Counted from the stretch's first letter, positions 23,166 to 31,613 are shown. The stretch is 64,000 nt of DNA from Plantibacter sp. ME-Dv--P-122b (GCF_030209375.1 NZ_JARVSC010000010.1:1-64000), one strand, 5' to 3'. Notes: generated by a model from the sequence alone, not told the origin. Translations and numbers: made by a program.

Positions 23166-24251
23166 TCAGTGTTCGTGGGTGGTGCTCCATGGCGTGAAGG
23201 CGTCCGGGTAGTGCGCCCACGCCGCTGGCCCGGCGAGGAGTTCCTCGTCCGTCAGGGTGCAGGCGTGCAGGGCGGCGGTGATGGCGACCTCGTCGAGGTC
23301 GATCCCGGTGACGACGAGCTCCTGACCGAGCGGTGCGCCGGGGTCGTTCGTCTCGAACGACGTGGGTTCCAGATCGATCATCGAGCCGACGTGCTGCAGC
23401 ACCCCGACGCGGGAGGCGCGCGTCGCGAGGACGAGGAACCCCGCCGTACGGAGGACCTGTCCGAACCGCCCCGCCTCGATCGGTCCGTCGAAGCAGGCGA
23501 GGAGTCGTTCCGGGTGCATCGGTCGGGGGCTGTCGAACCGCAGGGTGGTCACGCGGTCGTGATCCACCCAGGGCCGGTGCTCGCCGTTCAGCATCGCGAT
23601 CCACCCGGGGGACGTGCTGAAGCGGTCCAGTTCGAAGGGGGAGTCGCGGTAGCGGGCGAGCGGCTCACGGGTGCTCACGGTGGCCGGAGCGCCGGGTGTG
23701 GCGCGCGGTCGGGCCGCGACCGGCTCGACCATCCGCGTCAGCGCCGTCGGGTTCAGATGGCTGAGGAGGGCGAGGAGCACCGCGAGTCGTTCGTGCGTCA
23801 CGCCGCGTCGACCTGCGACGGCGATGGTGTCCGCATACTCGAGCTGCTCCACGGTGATCATCGATCGTGCGGTGTACGCCGTGTCGCCGTCCTCGTCGTG
23901 GGTGACGTACTCGTCGTCCTGGAGGTCGTGCAGGAGATGGGCTGCGTCGACGACGGTCACGACGGCGTCCAGGACGGCCGTGTCGCGGTGCCCGAGGACG
24001 GCGGAGACCGCGTCGACGGGACGGACCGTGCTCCCGCAATCGAGGACGAGATGCCGGGGAGCGAGCGGGTGTCGTACGACGGCGTCGATGGCGTCGTCGA
24101 TGTCGGGGTGGGCGCTCTCGTTGTCATCCTGCCGCTCGATCGTGACGAGCGCCGCGGATCGTCCGGCGATCTGTCGGGCCACGGTGCGACGCTCCGGCGG
24201 GCAAGCGCCGAGGACGAGCGTCACGGTCAGCGGGATGCGAGGCGTGGTCAC
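23166..24251 (-). CDS. COG0523/CobW-family protein with degenerate GTPase motifs
   Basis: 361 aa from a GTG at 24251. The C-terminal half (about 215-355) is a CobW C-terminal domain: S-P-G-W-I-A-M-L-N-G, D-S-P-R-P-M-H-P-E-R-L and Q-E-L-V-V-T-G-I-D-L-D-E. The N-terminal G domain is recognisable (T-V-T-L-V-L-G..., H-L-V-L-D-C-G-S, V-V-D-A-A-H-L, Q-L-E-Y-A-D-T-I) but has lost essential motifs. The P-loop GxxGxGKTT reads G-A-C-P-P-E-R-R-T, the CxCC metal site is absent, and NKxD is A-G-R-R. It is divergent from zinc-free L36 across a perfect palindrome, so it should be induced by zinc limitation. Metal chaperone or scaffold is possible. Confidence 0.85.
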   Translation of the reverse strand: MTTPRIPLTVTLVLGACPPERRTVARQIAGRSAALVTIERQDDNESAHPDIDDAIDAVVRHPLAPRHLVLDCGSTVRPVDAVSAVLGHRDTAVLDAVVTVVDAAHLLHDLQDDEYVTHDEDGDTAYTARSMITVEQLEYADTIAVAGRRGVTHERLAVLLALLSHLNPTALTRMVEPVAARPRATPGAPATVSTREPLARYRDSPFELDRFSTSPGWIAMLNGEHRPWVDHDRVTTLRFDSPRPMHPERLLACFDGPIEAGRFGQVLRTAGFLVLATRASRVGVLQHVGSMIDLEPTSFETNDPGAPLGQELVVTGIDLDEVAITAALHACTLTDEELLAGPAAWAHYPDAFTPWSTTHEH

Positions 24252-24290
24252 GGCGGGTGCTCCTGGTCGATGGGGTGCTACAGTGCGTTC

Positions 24291-24311
24291 TGTTGAGAAC
24301 CGTTCTCAACA
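24291..24311. promoter_or_regulatory. Perfect 21-bp palindrome, candidate Zur operator
   Basis: TGTTGAGAAC (24291-24300), a central C, and the exact complement GTTCTCAACA (24302-24311). It contains a possible -35 (TTGAGA, 24293-24298) for rpmJ, with TAGCAC at 24315-24320 as -10. It separates two genes typical of Zur regulons. Identification with Zur is inferred from those genes, not from a match to a known consensus. Confidence 0.75.
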
Positions 24312-24344
24312 AGGTAGCACGCATCGTGATCACAGGAGGTCGCC

Positions 24345-24467
24345 ATGAAGGTCCGCGCATCACTCAAGTCGCTCAAGGACAAGCCGGGGTCGCAGATCGT
24401 CCGCCGCCGTGGCCGGGTGTTCGTCATCAACAAGCAGAACCCGCGGTGGAAGGGTCGCCAGGGCTGA
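24345..24467 (+). CDS. rpmJ: 50S ribosomal protein L36, zinc-free type
   Basis: 40 aa, starting [20 protein letters not shown] and containing [20 protein letters not shown]. The zinc-binding CxxC...CxxxxH of ordinary L36 is absent, so this is the Cys-minus paralogue (YkgO type). AGGAGGT (24334-24340) precedes the ATG by 4 nt. Expected to replace zinc-containing L36 when zinc is scarce, freeing zinc. Divergent from the COG0523 gene. Confidence 0.94.
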   Translation: MKVRASLKSLKDKPGSQIVRRRGRVFVINKQNPRWKGRQG

Positions 24468-24470
24468 GTG

Positions 24471-24890
24471 TCAGCCGCGCACCACGTTCACGACGATGGT
24501 GACGACACCCAGTGCGCCGATGACGTACGCCCAGAAGCGGACGGGGATGAAGAAGAGCGTGGAGCTCGGACGGCTGTAGAGCTGCTCGCCGGTCTGCGGG
24601 TGGCGCACGGGGACGGCCTCCTGCTTCACGGTGATGCCGTGCTCGTTGACGTACGGCTGCGCGAGCGGCTGCCAGACGACGACCGGCCGCGGTGCGTCCA
24701 GCTTCGCCAGCGCGAACTTCCCGAAGGCCCAGCATGCGACGGCGCCGAGCAGGAACCCGATGCCGACGAACACCCCGGACTGCGCCGATCCGCCGTCGGG
24801 TGAGACGATCGCCTTGAGGAGGAAGCCTGCGCCCACGGAGAGCCCGAAGATCAGGAAGACGACGATGCCCCAGCGGGTCCAGATGATCAT
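24471..24890 (-). CDS. Small membrane protein of unknown function
   Basis: 139 aa. Hydrophobic segments at about residues 5-25, 38-58 and 112-135. The loop between segments 2 and 3 has a Y-V-N-E-H-G-I-T-V-K-Q-E hydrophilic stretch and H-P-Q-T-G-E-Q-L. Start at ATG 24890, with GAGGAG upstream. Convergent with rpmJ (3-nt gap). No family recognised. Confidence 0.7.
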   Translation of the reverse strand: MIIWTRWGIVVFLIFGLSVGAGFLLKAIVSPDGGSAQSGVFVGIGFLLGAVACWAFGKFALAKLDAPRPVVVWQPLAQPYVNEHGITVKQEAVPVRHPQTGEQLYSRPSSTLFFIPVRFWAYVIGALGVVTIVVNVVRG

Positions 24891-25021
24891 GTGTGCTCCT
24901 CTTCGGGTGTCGGTCGCGACGCGCAGCTGAACGCGCTGTGCCCGCGCGACCGGCGGTTCGTCCATCACGGTACCGAGGTCGGGTGGCCGTCGGCGATGGG
25001 CACCACTCCCCATCTGCGGAG

Positions 25022-25035
25022 TGTTATCGCTCACA
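25022..25035. promoter_or_regulatory. LacI-type operator, distal site
   Basis: TGTTATCGCTCACA, whose complement TGTGAGCGATAACA closely resembles an E. coli lac operator core. It lies 90 bp (centre to centre) upstream of the proximal site at 25112-25125. Two sites at this spacing could support repression by looping. Confidence 0.65.
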
Positions 25036-25096
25036 ACGTTGTCGTGGCGCGGGGAGTCGTCGCAATGCCACGTGACCATTTCGTGACCAATCATCC

Positions 25097-25126
25097 TTGT
25101 GTGGCGAGAATTGTGAGCGCTAACAT
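25097..25126 (+). promoter_or_regulatory. Sugar-importer promoter with overlapping LacI-type operator
   Basis: TTGTGT (25097-25102), an 18-bp spacer and TAACAT (25121-25126). The operator TGTGAGCGCTAACA (25112-25125) covers the -10 box. A bound LacI-family protein would block RNA polymerase. The rest of the 320-bp gap 24891-25210 holds no convincing gene. Confidence 0.65.
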
Positions 25127-25210
25127 CAACCAGGCCAGAACGAACTGGTCCCCGGCACCCGCACCACAGCACCCTGGAGCACGCCGGTTCGCTGAACAAG
25201 GAGGTTCATT

Positions 25211-26194
25211 GTGAACAAGAAGATTCTGGGCGGAGCCCTGGCCGGCGCCATGCTGCTGGCGCTCGTCGGCTGTGCATCGGGCGGCGACGATTCCGCTGGA
25301 GGCGCGAAGGACCCGTCGGACATCGTCGTCGGATTCGCGCAGGTCGGTGCGGAGAGCGGTTGGCGCACGGCCAACACGAAGGACATCCAGTCCGCGTTCA
25401 AGGATGCCGGCATCGAGCTGAAGTTCTCCGACGCGCAGCAGAAGCAGGAGAACCAGATCAAGGCGATCCGCTCCTACATCTCGCAGCAGGTCGACGTCAT
25501 CGCCTTCTCGCCGGTCGTCGAGTCCGGCTGGGACGCGGTCCTCAAGGAGGCGAAGGACGCCGGCATTCCTGTCGTCCTCACCGACCGGGCCGTGGACTCC
25601 AAGGACGACAGCCTGTACGAGAGCTTCCTCGGCTCCGACTTCGTGCTCGAGGGGCAGAAGGCCGGCGAATGGCTCGTGAACGAGTACAAGGACACGACCG
25701 AGCCGGTCAAGATCATGCAGCTCGAGGGCACGACCGGTGCCGCTCCGGCGATCGACCGGGCCGAGGGCTTCGCCGAGGCCATCAAGGACGACGGCAAGTT
25801 CGAGGTCGTCGCATCGCAGACGGGCGACTTCACGCGGGCCGGCGGCAAGCAGGTCACCGAGGCGCTCCTGAAGTCCAACCCGGACGTCGACGTGATCTAC
25901 GCGCACAACGACGACATGGGCCTCGGCGCGATCGAAGCCGTCGAGGCGGCCGGTCTGAAGCCGGGCACCGACATCAAGATCATCACCGTCGACGCGGTGA
26001 AGGACGGCATGCAGGCGCTCGCCGACGGCAAGATCAACTACATCGTGGAGTGCTCGCCGCTCCTCGGGAACCAGCTCGTCGACGTGGTCAAGAAGGTCGT
26101 CGCCGGTGAGCCGGTCGAGAAGCGGATCCTCACGGAGGAGACGACGTTCGACCAGGAGCAGGCCAAGGCGGCACTGCCCGATCGCAAGTACTAG
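25211..26194 (+). CDS. ytfQ: Sugar ABC transporter substrate-binding lipoprotein, YtfQ-like
   Basis: 327 aa from GTG 25211 with AAGGAGG upstream. Lipobox L-V-G-C (Cys21) anchors it to the outer face of the membrane. The mature protein has the two-lobe periplasmic-binding-protein (family 1, ribose/galactose type) pattern: I-V-V-G-F-A-Q-V-G-A-E-S-G-W-R, Q-V-D-V-I-A-F-S-P-V-V and V-V-L-T-D-R-A-V. G-A-E-S-G-W-R-T-A-N is characteristic of YtfQ, which binds galactofuranose in E. coli, so a furanose sugar is the best guess. First gene of ytfQ-ytfR-ytfT-yjfF. Confidence 0.92.
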   Translation: MNKKILGGALAGAMLLALVGCASGGDDSAGGAKDPSDIVVGFAQVGAESGWRTANTKDIQSAFKDAGIELKFSDAQQKQENQIKAIRSYISQQVDVIAFSPVVESGWDAVLKEAKDAGIPVVLTDRAVDSKDDSLYESFLGSDFVLEGQKAGEWLVNEYKDTTEPVKIMQLEGTTGAAPAIDRAEGFAEAIKDDGKFEVVASQTGDFTRAGGKQVTEALLKSNPDVDVIYAHNDDMGLGAIEAVEAAGLKPGTDIKIITVDAVKDGMQALADGKINYIVECSPLLGNQLVDVVKKVVAGEPVEKRILTEETTFDQEQAKAALPDRKY

Positions 26195-26205
26195 GCACCA
26201 CGCCA

Positions 26206-26247
26206 CCGGACACCGGCCGACCGCTCATCCGATCGGTCGGTGTCCGG
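26206..26247 (+). promoter_or_regulatory. Intercistronic stem-loop between ytfQ and ytfR
   Basis: Arms 26206-26223 and 26230-26247 form an 18-bp stem with one mismatch and one wobble and a 6-nt loop, followed by no T tract. Such structures after binding-protein genes stabilise the upstream mRNA and give more binding protein than ATPase. Confidence 0.6.
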
Positions 26248-26290
26248 CACCCCGCGACGACCAGACCCGCCTCGACGAAGAGAGCGCACC

Positions 26291-27949
26291 ATGACCACTG
26301 TGCCGAGCACGCAGTCGACCCCGCACACCGCGACGATCACGCCCGTCGTCGACATGGCGGACATCTCCATCACCTTCCCGGGCGTGAAGGCGCTCGACGG
26401 CGTCGACTTCCGGATGTACCCGGGCGAGGTCCACTCGCTCATGGGCGAGAACGGCGCTGGCAAGTCGACGCTCATCAAAGCCCTGACGGGCGTCTACCAG
26501 ATCGACTCCGGCACCATCACCCTCGAGGGCCGCTCCGTCTCGTTCAGCGGCACGGCGCAGGCCCAGGCGGCCGGTATCAGCACGGTGTACCAGGAGGTCA
26601 ACCTCCTCACGAACCTCAGCGTCGCCGAGAACATCATGCTCGGCCGTGAGCCACGACGCTTCGGCGGCATCGACTGGCGGGCGATGCGCCGCCGGTCGGC
26701 CGAGCTGTTGACCCGCGTGAACCTCGACATCGACCCGGGTTCGCTGCTCGGGTCCCATTCCCTCGCCGTGCAGCAGCTCGTCGCCATCGCCCGTGCCATC
26801 GACATCAACGCGCGCGTCCTCATCCTCGATGAACCGACCTCCAGCCTCGACGTCGACGAGGTGCAGGAGTTGTTCCGCATCATCCAGACGCTCAAGGCCG
26901 ACGGGGTCGCGATCCTGTTCGTCTCCCACTTCCTCGACCAGGTCTATGAGATCTCCGACCGACTGACAGTGCTCCGCAACGGCAAGCTCGTCGGTGAGTA
27001 CCGCACGGAGGAGATCCTCCGCATCGAGCTCGTGCAGAAGATGATCGGCAAGGAGCTGACGATCCTCGACGACCTCGAACAACGCGCGAAGTCCACGACG
27101 GCCGAGAACGGCGACGACGAGGAGACGCCCTTCGTGCTCGCCACGGGCCTCGGACGGAAGGGCTCCATCGAACCCGTGGACCTGCGCGTGTACGAGGGTG
27201 AGGTCGTCGGGCTCGCCGGTCTCCTCGGTTCCGGTCGCACCGAACTCGCCAGATTGCTGGCCGGCGTCGATCGTTCCGACTCCGGTGAGCTGCAGGTGAC
27301 CGGCAAGCCGACGCGGTTCCGCAACCCGCGCCAGGCGCTCCGCGACCGCGTCGTCTACTCGAGCGAGAACCGGCGCACGGAGGGGATCGTCGACGAACTG
27401 TCGATCCGCGACAACATCGCCCTCGCGCTGCAGGCCGACCGAGGATGGTTCCGCCCGATCCCCAAGCGTCGTCTCGACGAACTCGCGGACAGCTACATCA
27501 CCGCCCTCAACATCCGTCCGGCGAACCCGGATGCGCTCGTCAAGAACCTCTCCGGCGGCAATCAGCAGAAGGTCCTCCTGGCACGGTGGCTCGCGATCGC
27601 GCCGCGCCTGCTCATCCTCGACGAGCCGACCCGCGGCATCGACGTCGGGGCGAAGGCCGAGATCCAGAAGCTCGTCGCCAACCTCGCCGACAACGGGATG
27701 AGCGTCATCTACATCTCGGCGGAGCTCGAGGAGGTCCTACGGCTGAGCCACCGGATCGCCGTGATGCGCGACCGGAAGCTCGTCGCCGACCTGCCCAACG
27801 AAGGGCTCACCACCGACACGTTGCTCGCGATCATCGCCGACGGCTCACAGGAGGAACCCACCGCCGAGGTCGACGTCGACACCGGCCCCGACCCCTTCGG
27901 GCCGGACCTCCCGGAGCGCCCCGCCATCGACCAGGAGACGACCCGATGA
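26291..27949 (+). CDS. ytfR: Sugar ABC transporter, tandem ATPase subunit, YtfR-like
   Basis: 552 aa with two ABC domains. The first (about 16-255) has Walker A G-E-N-G-A-G-K-S-T, Q-loop Y-Q-E-V-N and Walker B V-L-I-L-D-E-P-T-S-S-L-D. Its signature loop diverges (S-L-A-V-Q-Q-L-V-A). The second (about 275-515) has a degenerate Walker A G-L-L-G-S-G-R-T-E, signature L-S-G-G-N-Q-Q-K-V and Walker B L-L-I-L-D-E-P-T-R-G-I-D. This asymmetry is usual for ribose/galactose importers. Start ATG 26291; it overlaps ytfT by 4 bases (ATGA). Confidence 0.93.
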   Translation: MTTVPSTQSTPHTATITPVVDMADISITFPGVKALDGVDFRMYPGEVHSLMGENGAGKSTLIKALTGVYQIDSGTITLEGRSVSFSGTAQAQAAGISTVYQEVNLLTNLSVAENIMLGREPRRFGGIDWRAMRRRSAELLTRVNLDIDPGSLLGSHSLAVQQLVAIARAIDINARVLILDEPTSSLDVDEVQELFRIIQTLKADGVAILFVSHFLDQVYEISDRLTVLRNGKLVGEYRTEEILRIELVQKMIGKELTILDDLEQRAKSTTAENGDDEETPFVLATGLGRKGSIEPVDLRVYEGEVVGLAGLLGSGRTELARLLAGVDRSDSGELQVTGKPTRFRNPRQALRDRVVYSSENRRTEGIVDELSIRDNIALALQADRGWFRPIPKRRLDELADSYITALNIRPANPDALVKNLSGGNQQKVLLARWLAIAPRLLILDEPTRGIDVGAKAEIQKLVANLADNGMSVIYISAELEEVLRLSHRIAVMRDRKLVADLPNEGLTTDTLLAIIADGSQEEPTAEVDVDTGPDPFGPDLPERPAIDQETTR

Positions 27950-28977
27950 ACCTCCTCGCCCACCGCCTGTTCTGGCCCATCGCCATGCTCGTGGCACTGC
28001 TGCTCGTGAACCTGATCGCGTTCCCGGGGTTCTTCGCCCTGCAGGTCCGAGACGGTCACCTGTTCGGTAGCCTCATCGACATCCTCCGGAACGGTTCGCC
28101 GACGATGATCATCGCGGTCGGCATGACGCTCGTGATCGCCACCCGCGGCATCGACCTGTCCGTCGGTGCGGTCTGCGCGATCTCCGGTGCCGTCGCCTGC
28201 TCGATCATCCTCGGGGCTCCAGACCCGGACAACCTCGGCACGGTCCTCGTGGCCGTCGTCGTCGCGATCCTCGTGTCGCTCGTCCTCGGCGTCTGGAACG
28301 GCTTCCTCATCGCCGTACTCGGCATCCAGCCCATCATCGGTACGCTCATCCTCATGACCGCCGGACGTGGCGTCGCGATGCTCATCACCGAAGGCCAGAT
28401 CCTGACGATCCGCAGCGATCCGTTCAAATGGCTCGGCTCCGGCTTCATCCTCGGACTGCCGGTGTCGGTCGTCATCGCGGCGGTGATCCTGGCGCTCGCC
28501 GCGATCATCACCCGGCGGACCGCCCTCGGGCTCTTCATCGAGTCGGTGGGCATCAACCCGGAAGCCAGCAGGCTCGCCGGTGTGCGGTCGAAGAGCCTCC
28601 TGATCGGCGTCTACGTGTTCACCGCCTTCTGTGCGGCGATCGCCGGCCTGATCATGACGAGCAACCAGACCTCGGCCGACGCGAACAACACCGGCCTGTT
28701 CATCGAACTCGACGCGATCCTCGCGGTGGTCATCGGCGGCACCTCACTCGCCGGTGGTCGGTACTCCCTCTTCGGAACGCTCATCGGAGCCCTGGTCATC
28801 CAGACCCTCGTCACCACCGTCTACACGGTCGGTATCCCGCCGATCACGACCATGGTGTTCAAGGCGGCGGTCGTCACCGCCGTCTGCCTGCTGCAGTCGC
28901 CGCGTACCGCTCAGGCGATCGCGGGCTGGCGCCGGAGAGCGAACCGCACGAGCCCGAAGGAGGTGGTGGCGTCATGA
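27946..28977 (+). CDS. ytfT: Sugar ABC transporter permease, YtfT-like
   Basis: 343 aa, about eight to nine membrane helices, BPD_transp_2 family. G-M-T-L-V-I-A-T-R-G-I-D-L-S-V-G-A-V is the conserved G-I-D-L-S-V-G signature, followed by A-G-V-R and G-G-T-S-L-A-G-G-R-Y. Start ATG 27946 within the ytfR stop; stop overlaps the yjfF start by 4 bases. Forms the transmembrane pore with YjfF. Confidence 0.92.
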   Translation: MNLLAHRLFWPIAMLVALLLVNLIAFPGFFALQVRDGHLFGSLIDILRNGSPTMIIAVGMTLVIATRGIDLSVGAVCAISGAVACSIILGAPDPDNLGTVLVAVVVAILVSLVLGVWNGFLIAVLGIQPIIGTLILMTAGRGVAMLITEGQILTIRSDPFKWLGSGFILGLPVSVVIAAVILALAAIITRRTALGLFIESVGINPEASRLAGVRSKSLLIGVYVFTAFCAAIAGLIMTSNQTSADANNTGLFIELDAILAVVIGGTSLAGGRYSLFGTLIGALVIQTLVTTVYTVGIPPITTMVFKAAVVTAVCLLQSPRTAQAIAGWRRRANRTSPKEVVAS

Positions 28978-30041
28978 CCGCGACCCGTCAGGAACCGAAG
29001 CTGCGCCGACCGGTCGACGGTCGACCCAGCCGTCCGGGTCGGCCCGGCCGAACCGCCGCGGGTGGACCACTCGCCCTCGTCCGCGACGTCTTCACGAACC
29101 CGAAGTACGGGCCGGTGCTCGTCACGGCGATCCTTCTGGTGCTCATGTTCGTCGTCGGTGCGTCGCGATACCGCGGGTTCACGAACCCGCAGATCGTGTT
29201 CAACCTGTTCATCGACAACGCGTACCTCATCGTGCTCGCGGTCGGCATGACCTTCGTGATCCTCACCGGTGGCATCGACCTGTCGGTCGGTGCGGTGCTC
29301 GCGATGTCGACGATGATCACGGCGAAGCTGCTCGAGGCCGGTTGGCCGCCGGCGGTGATCATCCCACTCATCCTGGTGATCACCTCCACCCTCGGCCTGC
29401 TCGTCGGGTTGATGATCCATCGGTTCAAGATCCAACCGTTCATCGCGACCCTCGCGGCGATGTTCCTCGCCCGTGGCCTCTGCTACGTCATCAGCAACAC
29501 GACGATCACCATCACCGATCCGCTGTTCGTGGACCTCGCTAACACCCGCATCCCGCTCGGTGGGCGGTTGAGCATCACCTGGAGTGTCGTCGTCGCGGTG
29601 GTCGTCGTGATCGCGGCCGTGCTCGTGCTGCAGTTCACGCGGCTCGGGCGGACGGTGTACGCGATCGGTGGGAGCGAGCAGTCCGGCAACCTGATGGGTC
29701 TGCCGGTCGCCCGCACAAAGGTACTCGTCTACGTCATCAGCGGCTTCTGCTCGGGGCTGGCGGGGATCCTGTTCACCTTCTATACGCTCTCCGGCTACGC
29801 GCTCACCGCGATCGGGACCGAGCTCGATGCGATCGCCGCGGTGGTGATCGGCGGGACCCTGCTCACCGGCGGGTACGGCTACGTGCTCGGTTCGGTGCTG
29901 GGGGTGCTCGTGCTCGGCACCATCCAGACGCTGATCACCTTCGACGGCAATCTCACGTCGTGGTGGACGAAGATCTTCATCGGTGCGCTACTGCTCGTGT
30001 TCATCATCCTGCAGAAGGTGCTCACCTCGAGACGGACTTGA
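28974..30041 (+). CDS. yjfF: Sugar ABC transporter permease, YjfF-like
   Basis: 355 aa. An Arg/Pro-rich cytoplasmic N-terminus (about 35 residues) precedes about nine membrane helices with G-M-T-F-V-I-L-T-G-G-I-D-L-S-V-G-A-V and G-G-T-L-L-T-G-G-Y-G. Second permease of the importer. Coupled to ytfT by a 4-base overlap, and closed by the terminator at 30047-30076. The N-terminal extension is longer than in E. coli YjfF. Confidence 0.92.
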   Translation: MTATRQEPKLRRPVDGRPSRPGRPGRTAAGGPLALVRDVFTNPKYGPVLVTAILLVLMFVVGASRYRGFTNPQIVFNLFIDNAYLIVLAVGMTFVILTGGIDLSVGAVLAMSTMITAKLLEAGWPPAVIIPLILVITSTLGLLVGLMIHRFKIQPFIATLAAMFLARGLCYVISNTTITITDPLFVDLANTRIPLGGRLSITWSVVVAVVVVIAAVLVLQFTRLGRTVYAIGGSEQSGNLMGLPVARTKVLVYVISGFCSGLAGILFTFYTLSGYALTAIGTELDAIAAVVIGGTLLTGGYGYVLGSVLGVLVLGTIQTLITFDGNLTSWWTKIFIGALLLVFIILQKVLTSRRT

Positions 30042-30046
30042 GCGAC

Positions 30047-30076
30047 GGGAGGTCGGCGCCGTCGCGGCGACCTCCC
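30047..30076 (+). terminator. Terminator of the ytf operon
   Basis: GGGAGGTCG (30047-30055) pairs with CGACCTCCC (30068-30076), with further GC pairing inside the loop. It lies 6 nt after the yjfF stop and before lacI. Confidence 0.65.
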
Positions 30077-30142
30077 GGACAGCCAGATAATCTTCTCTGA
30101 GAGCGACGTGCGGAAGCCGTCAGGTGGGAGCCGGCAGGACTG

Positions 30143-31216
30143 GTGGGTAACGACGACGAGAAGGCACGGGTCGCGAACATCTTCGATGTGGCGCGCCTCG
30201 CCGGGGTCTCGCACCAGACCGTGTCCAGGGTGCTCAACGAGTTGCCGAACGTGCGACCGGCGACGCGGCAGCGGGTCGAGCAGGCGATCAAGCAGTTGCG
30301 GTACACGCCCTCGCAGGCTGCGCGGGCACTCGTCACCCGCCGTTCGCGGACGATCGGCCTCATCACGACCGGGGGGCCGGACTACGGGCCGTCGAGTACG
30401 GCGCTCGGCTTCAACGAGGCAGCACGGGACGCCCGATACGCGGTGAGTATGGCGAGCATGCTCGAGTCGGATCCGGCTTCGCTGCGGCAGGCCGTCGAGT
30501 TGTTGCTGCGGCAGAACGTGGAGGCGATCGTGCTCATCGCGGCGCATCGCGGGGCGCTCGACGCGGTGCGCGGGATCGAGCTCGGGGTGCCGCTCGTCGC
30601 GGTCGAGTCGAGTCGTCGGGACGGGTTCCACAGTGTCTCGATCGACCAGTACCAGGGGGCGCGGATCCTCGTCGACCACCTCGTCGGGTTGGGCCATCGC
30701 CGTATCGCGCATCTCGCGGGCCCGGCGGATTCGGTGGACGCGTTGGAGCGGGTGCGGGGGTGGCGGGATGCGCTGTCCGAGCACGGGCTCGTCGCCCGCG
30801 AGCCGTTGGTGGGCGACTGGACGCCGGCGAGCGGGTTTCGACTCGGGCGGGAGCTCGTGGCGGACTTCAGGGTCGATCGCGGGGACGGCGGCGCTGGGCG
30901 GTCCGGTGGTCGGGTCGGCGAATCGTTCACGGCCGTGTTCGCGGCGAACGACCAGATGGCGCTCGGCATGATCCATGCGCTGTCGGAGCGCCGCCTGCGG
31001 GTGCCGGGCGACGTGAGCGTCGTCGGGTTCGACGACATCCCGGAGGCCGAGCATTTCGCGCCGCCGCTGACGACGATGCGGCAGGACTTCCCGGAGCTCG
31101 GGCGGACGATCATGTCGACGCTGCTCGAGGTGCTGAGTGATGCGGACTCCGTCGGCGTGGTGCGTTCGGTGCCGCAGCTCGTCGTGCGGGAGTCGACGGC
31201 GGCCCCGAGCGCTTGA
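30143..31216 (+). CDS. LacI-family repressor of the sugar importer
   Basis: 357 aa from GTG 30143. The helix-turn-helix N-I-F-D-V-A-R-L-A-G-V-S-H-Q-T-V-S-R-V-L-N (about 12-32) has H-Q-T-V-S-R where E. coli LacI has Y-Q-T-V-S-R; the two lac-like sites upstream of ytfQ fit that recognition helix. Sugar-binding lobes follow (I-G-L-I-T-T-G-G, V-V-G-F-D-D-I-P). An insertion (R-G-D-G-G-A-G-R-S-G-G-R-V-G, about 245-260) is longer than usual. Encoded just downstream of the operon it should control. Confidence 0.9.
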   Translation: MGNDDEKARVANIFDVARLAGVSHQTVSRVLNELPNVRPATRQRVEQAIKQLRYTPSQAARALVTRRSRTIGLITTGGPDYGPSSTALGFNEAARDARYAVSMASMLESDPASLRQAVELLLRQNVEAIVLIAAHRGALDAVRGIELGVPLVAVESSRRDGFHSVSIDQYQGARILVDHLVGLGHRRIAHLAGPADSVDALERVRGWRDALSEHGLVAREPLVGDWTPASGFRLGRELVADFRVDRGDGGAGRSGGRVGESFTAVFAANDQMALGMIHALSERRLRVPGDVSVVGFDDIPEAEHFAPPLTTMRQDFPELGRTIMSTLLEVLSDADSVGVVRSVPQLVVRESTAAPSA

Positions 31217-31299
31217 GCTGAACTCTTCCCGTCCCTCGAGCTGGCGCCCTGCGCCGAGGTAGCGGCCCAGGTCTTCGAGGCGGTGTCCCCGCCCCCTGA

Positions 31300-31590
31300 G
31301 CAGGTGTCCCCGGTCCCTGAGCCTGTCGAAGGTCAGGTGGTCGCTCGTGTGCCGACAGGCTCAGGGACCGGGATGGCCGGTCTGTCGAAGACAGCGTCAT
31401 TCCCTGACGTGTCTGGGTGTGCTGGGTCCCCGTTTCGGTCCCTGAGCTTGTCGAAGGGTGGTGGTTGTCCGTGTGCCCTTCGACAGGCTCAGGGACCGTG
31501 GGGTCGGGTTCTCGGCTCTGGCGCCGGTGGCCGGTGGCTGGGGCGCGCGGTGGTTCCTGTGTCGGTCCCTGAGCTTGTCGAAGGGTGTGT
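31300..31590. repeat. Cluster of five dispersed repeats, two as inverted pairs
   Basis: The 397-bp gap 31217-31613 has no convincing gene. It holds copies near 31313, 31360 (inverted), 31439, 31479 (inverted) and 31564 of the repeat CCCTGAGC(C/T)TGTCGAAGG. Adjacent opposite copies can form hairpins that may terminate both flanking genes, which converge here. Confidence 0.8.
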
Positions 31591-31613
31591 GCAGGCAGAG
31601 GGGTGCCCCGGGT

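Noticed and set aside
24891-25214. A 107-aa plus-strand frame in the gap before ytfQ.
   Set aside because: It covers the promoter and both lac-like operators, has no motif, and its end overlaps the ribosome site of ytfQ.
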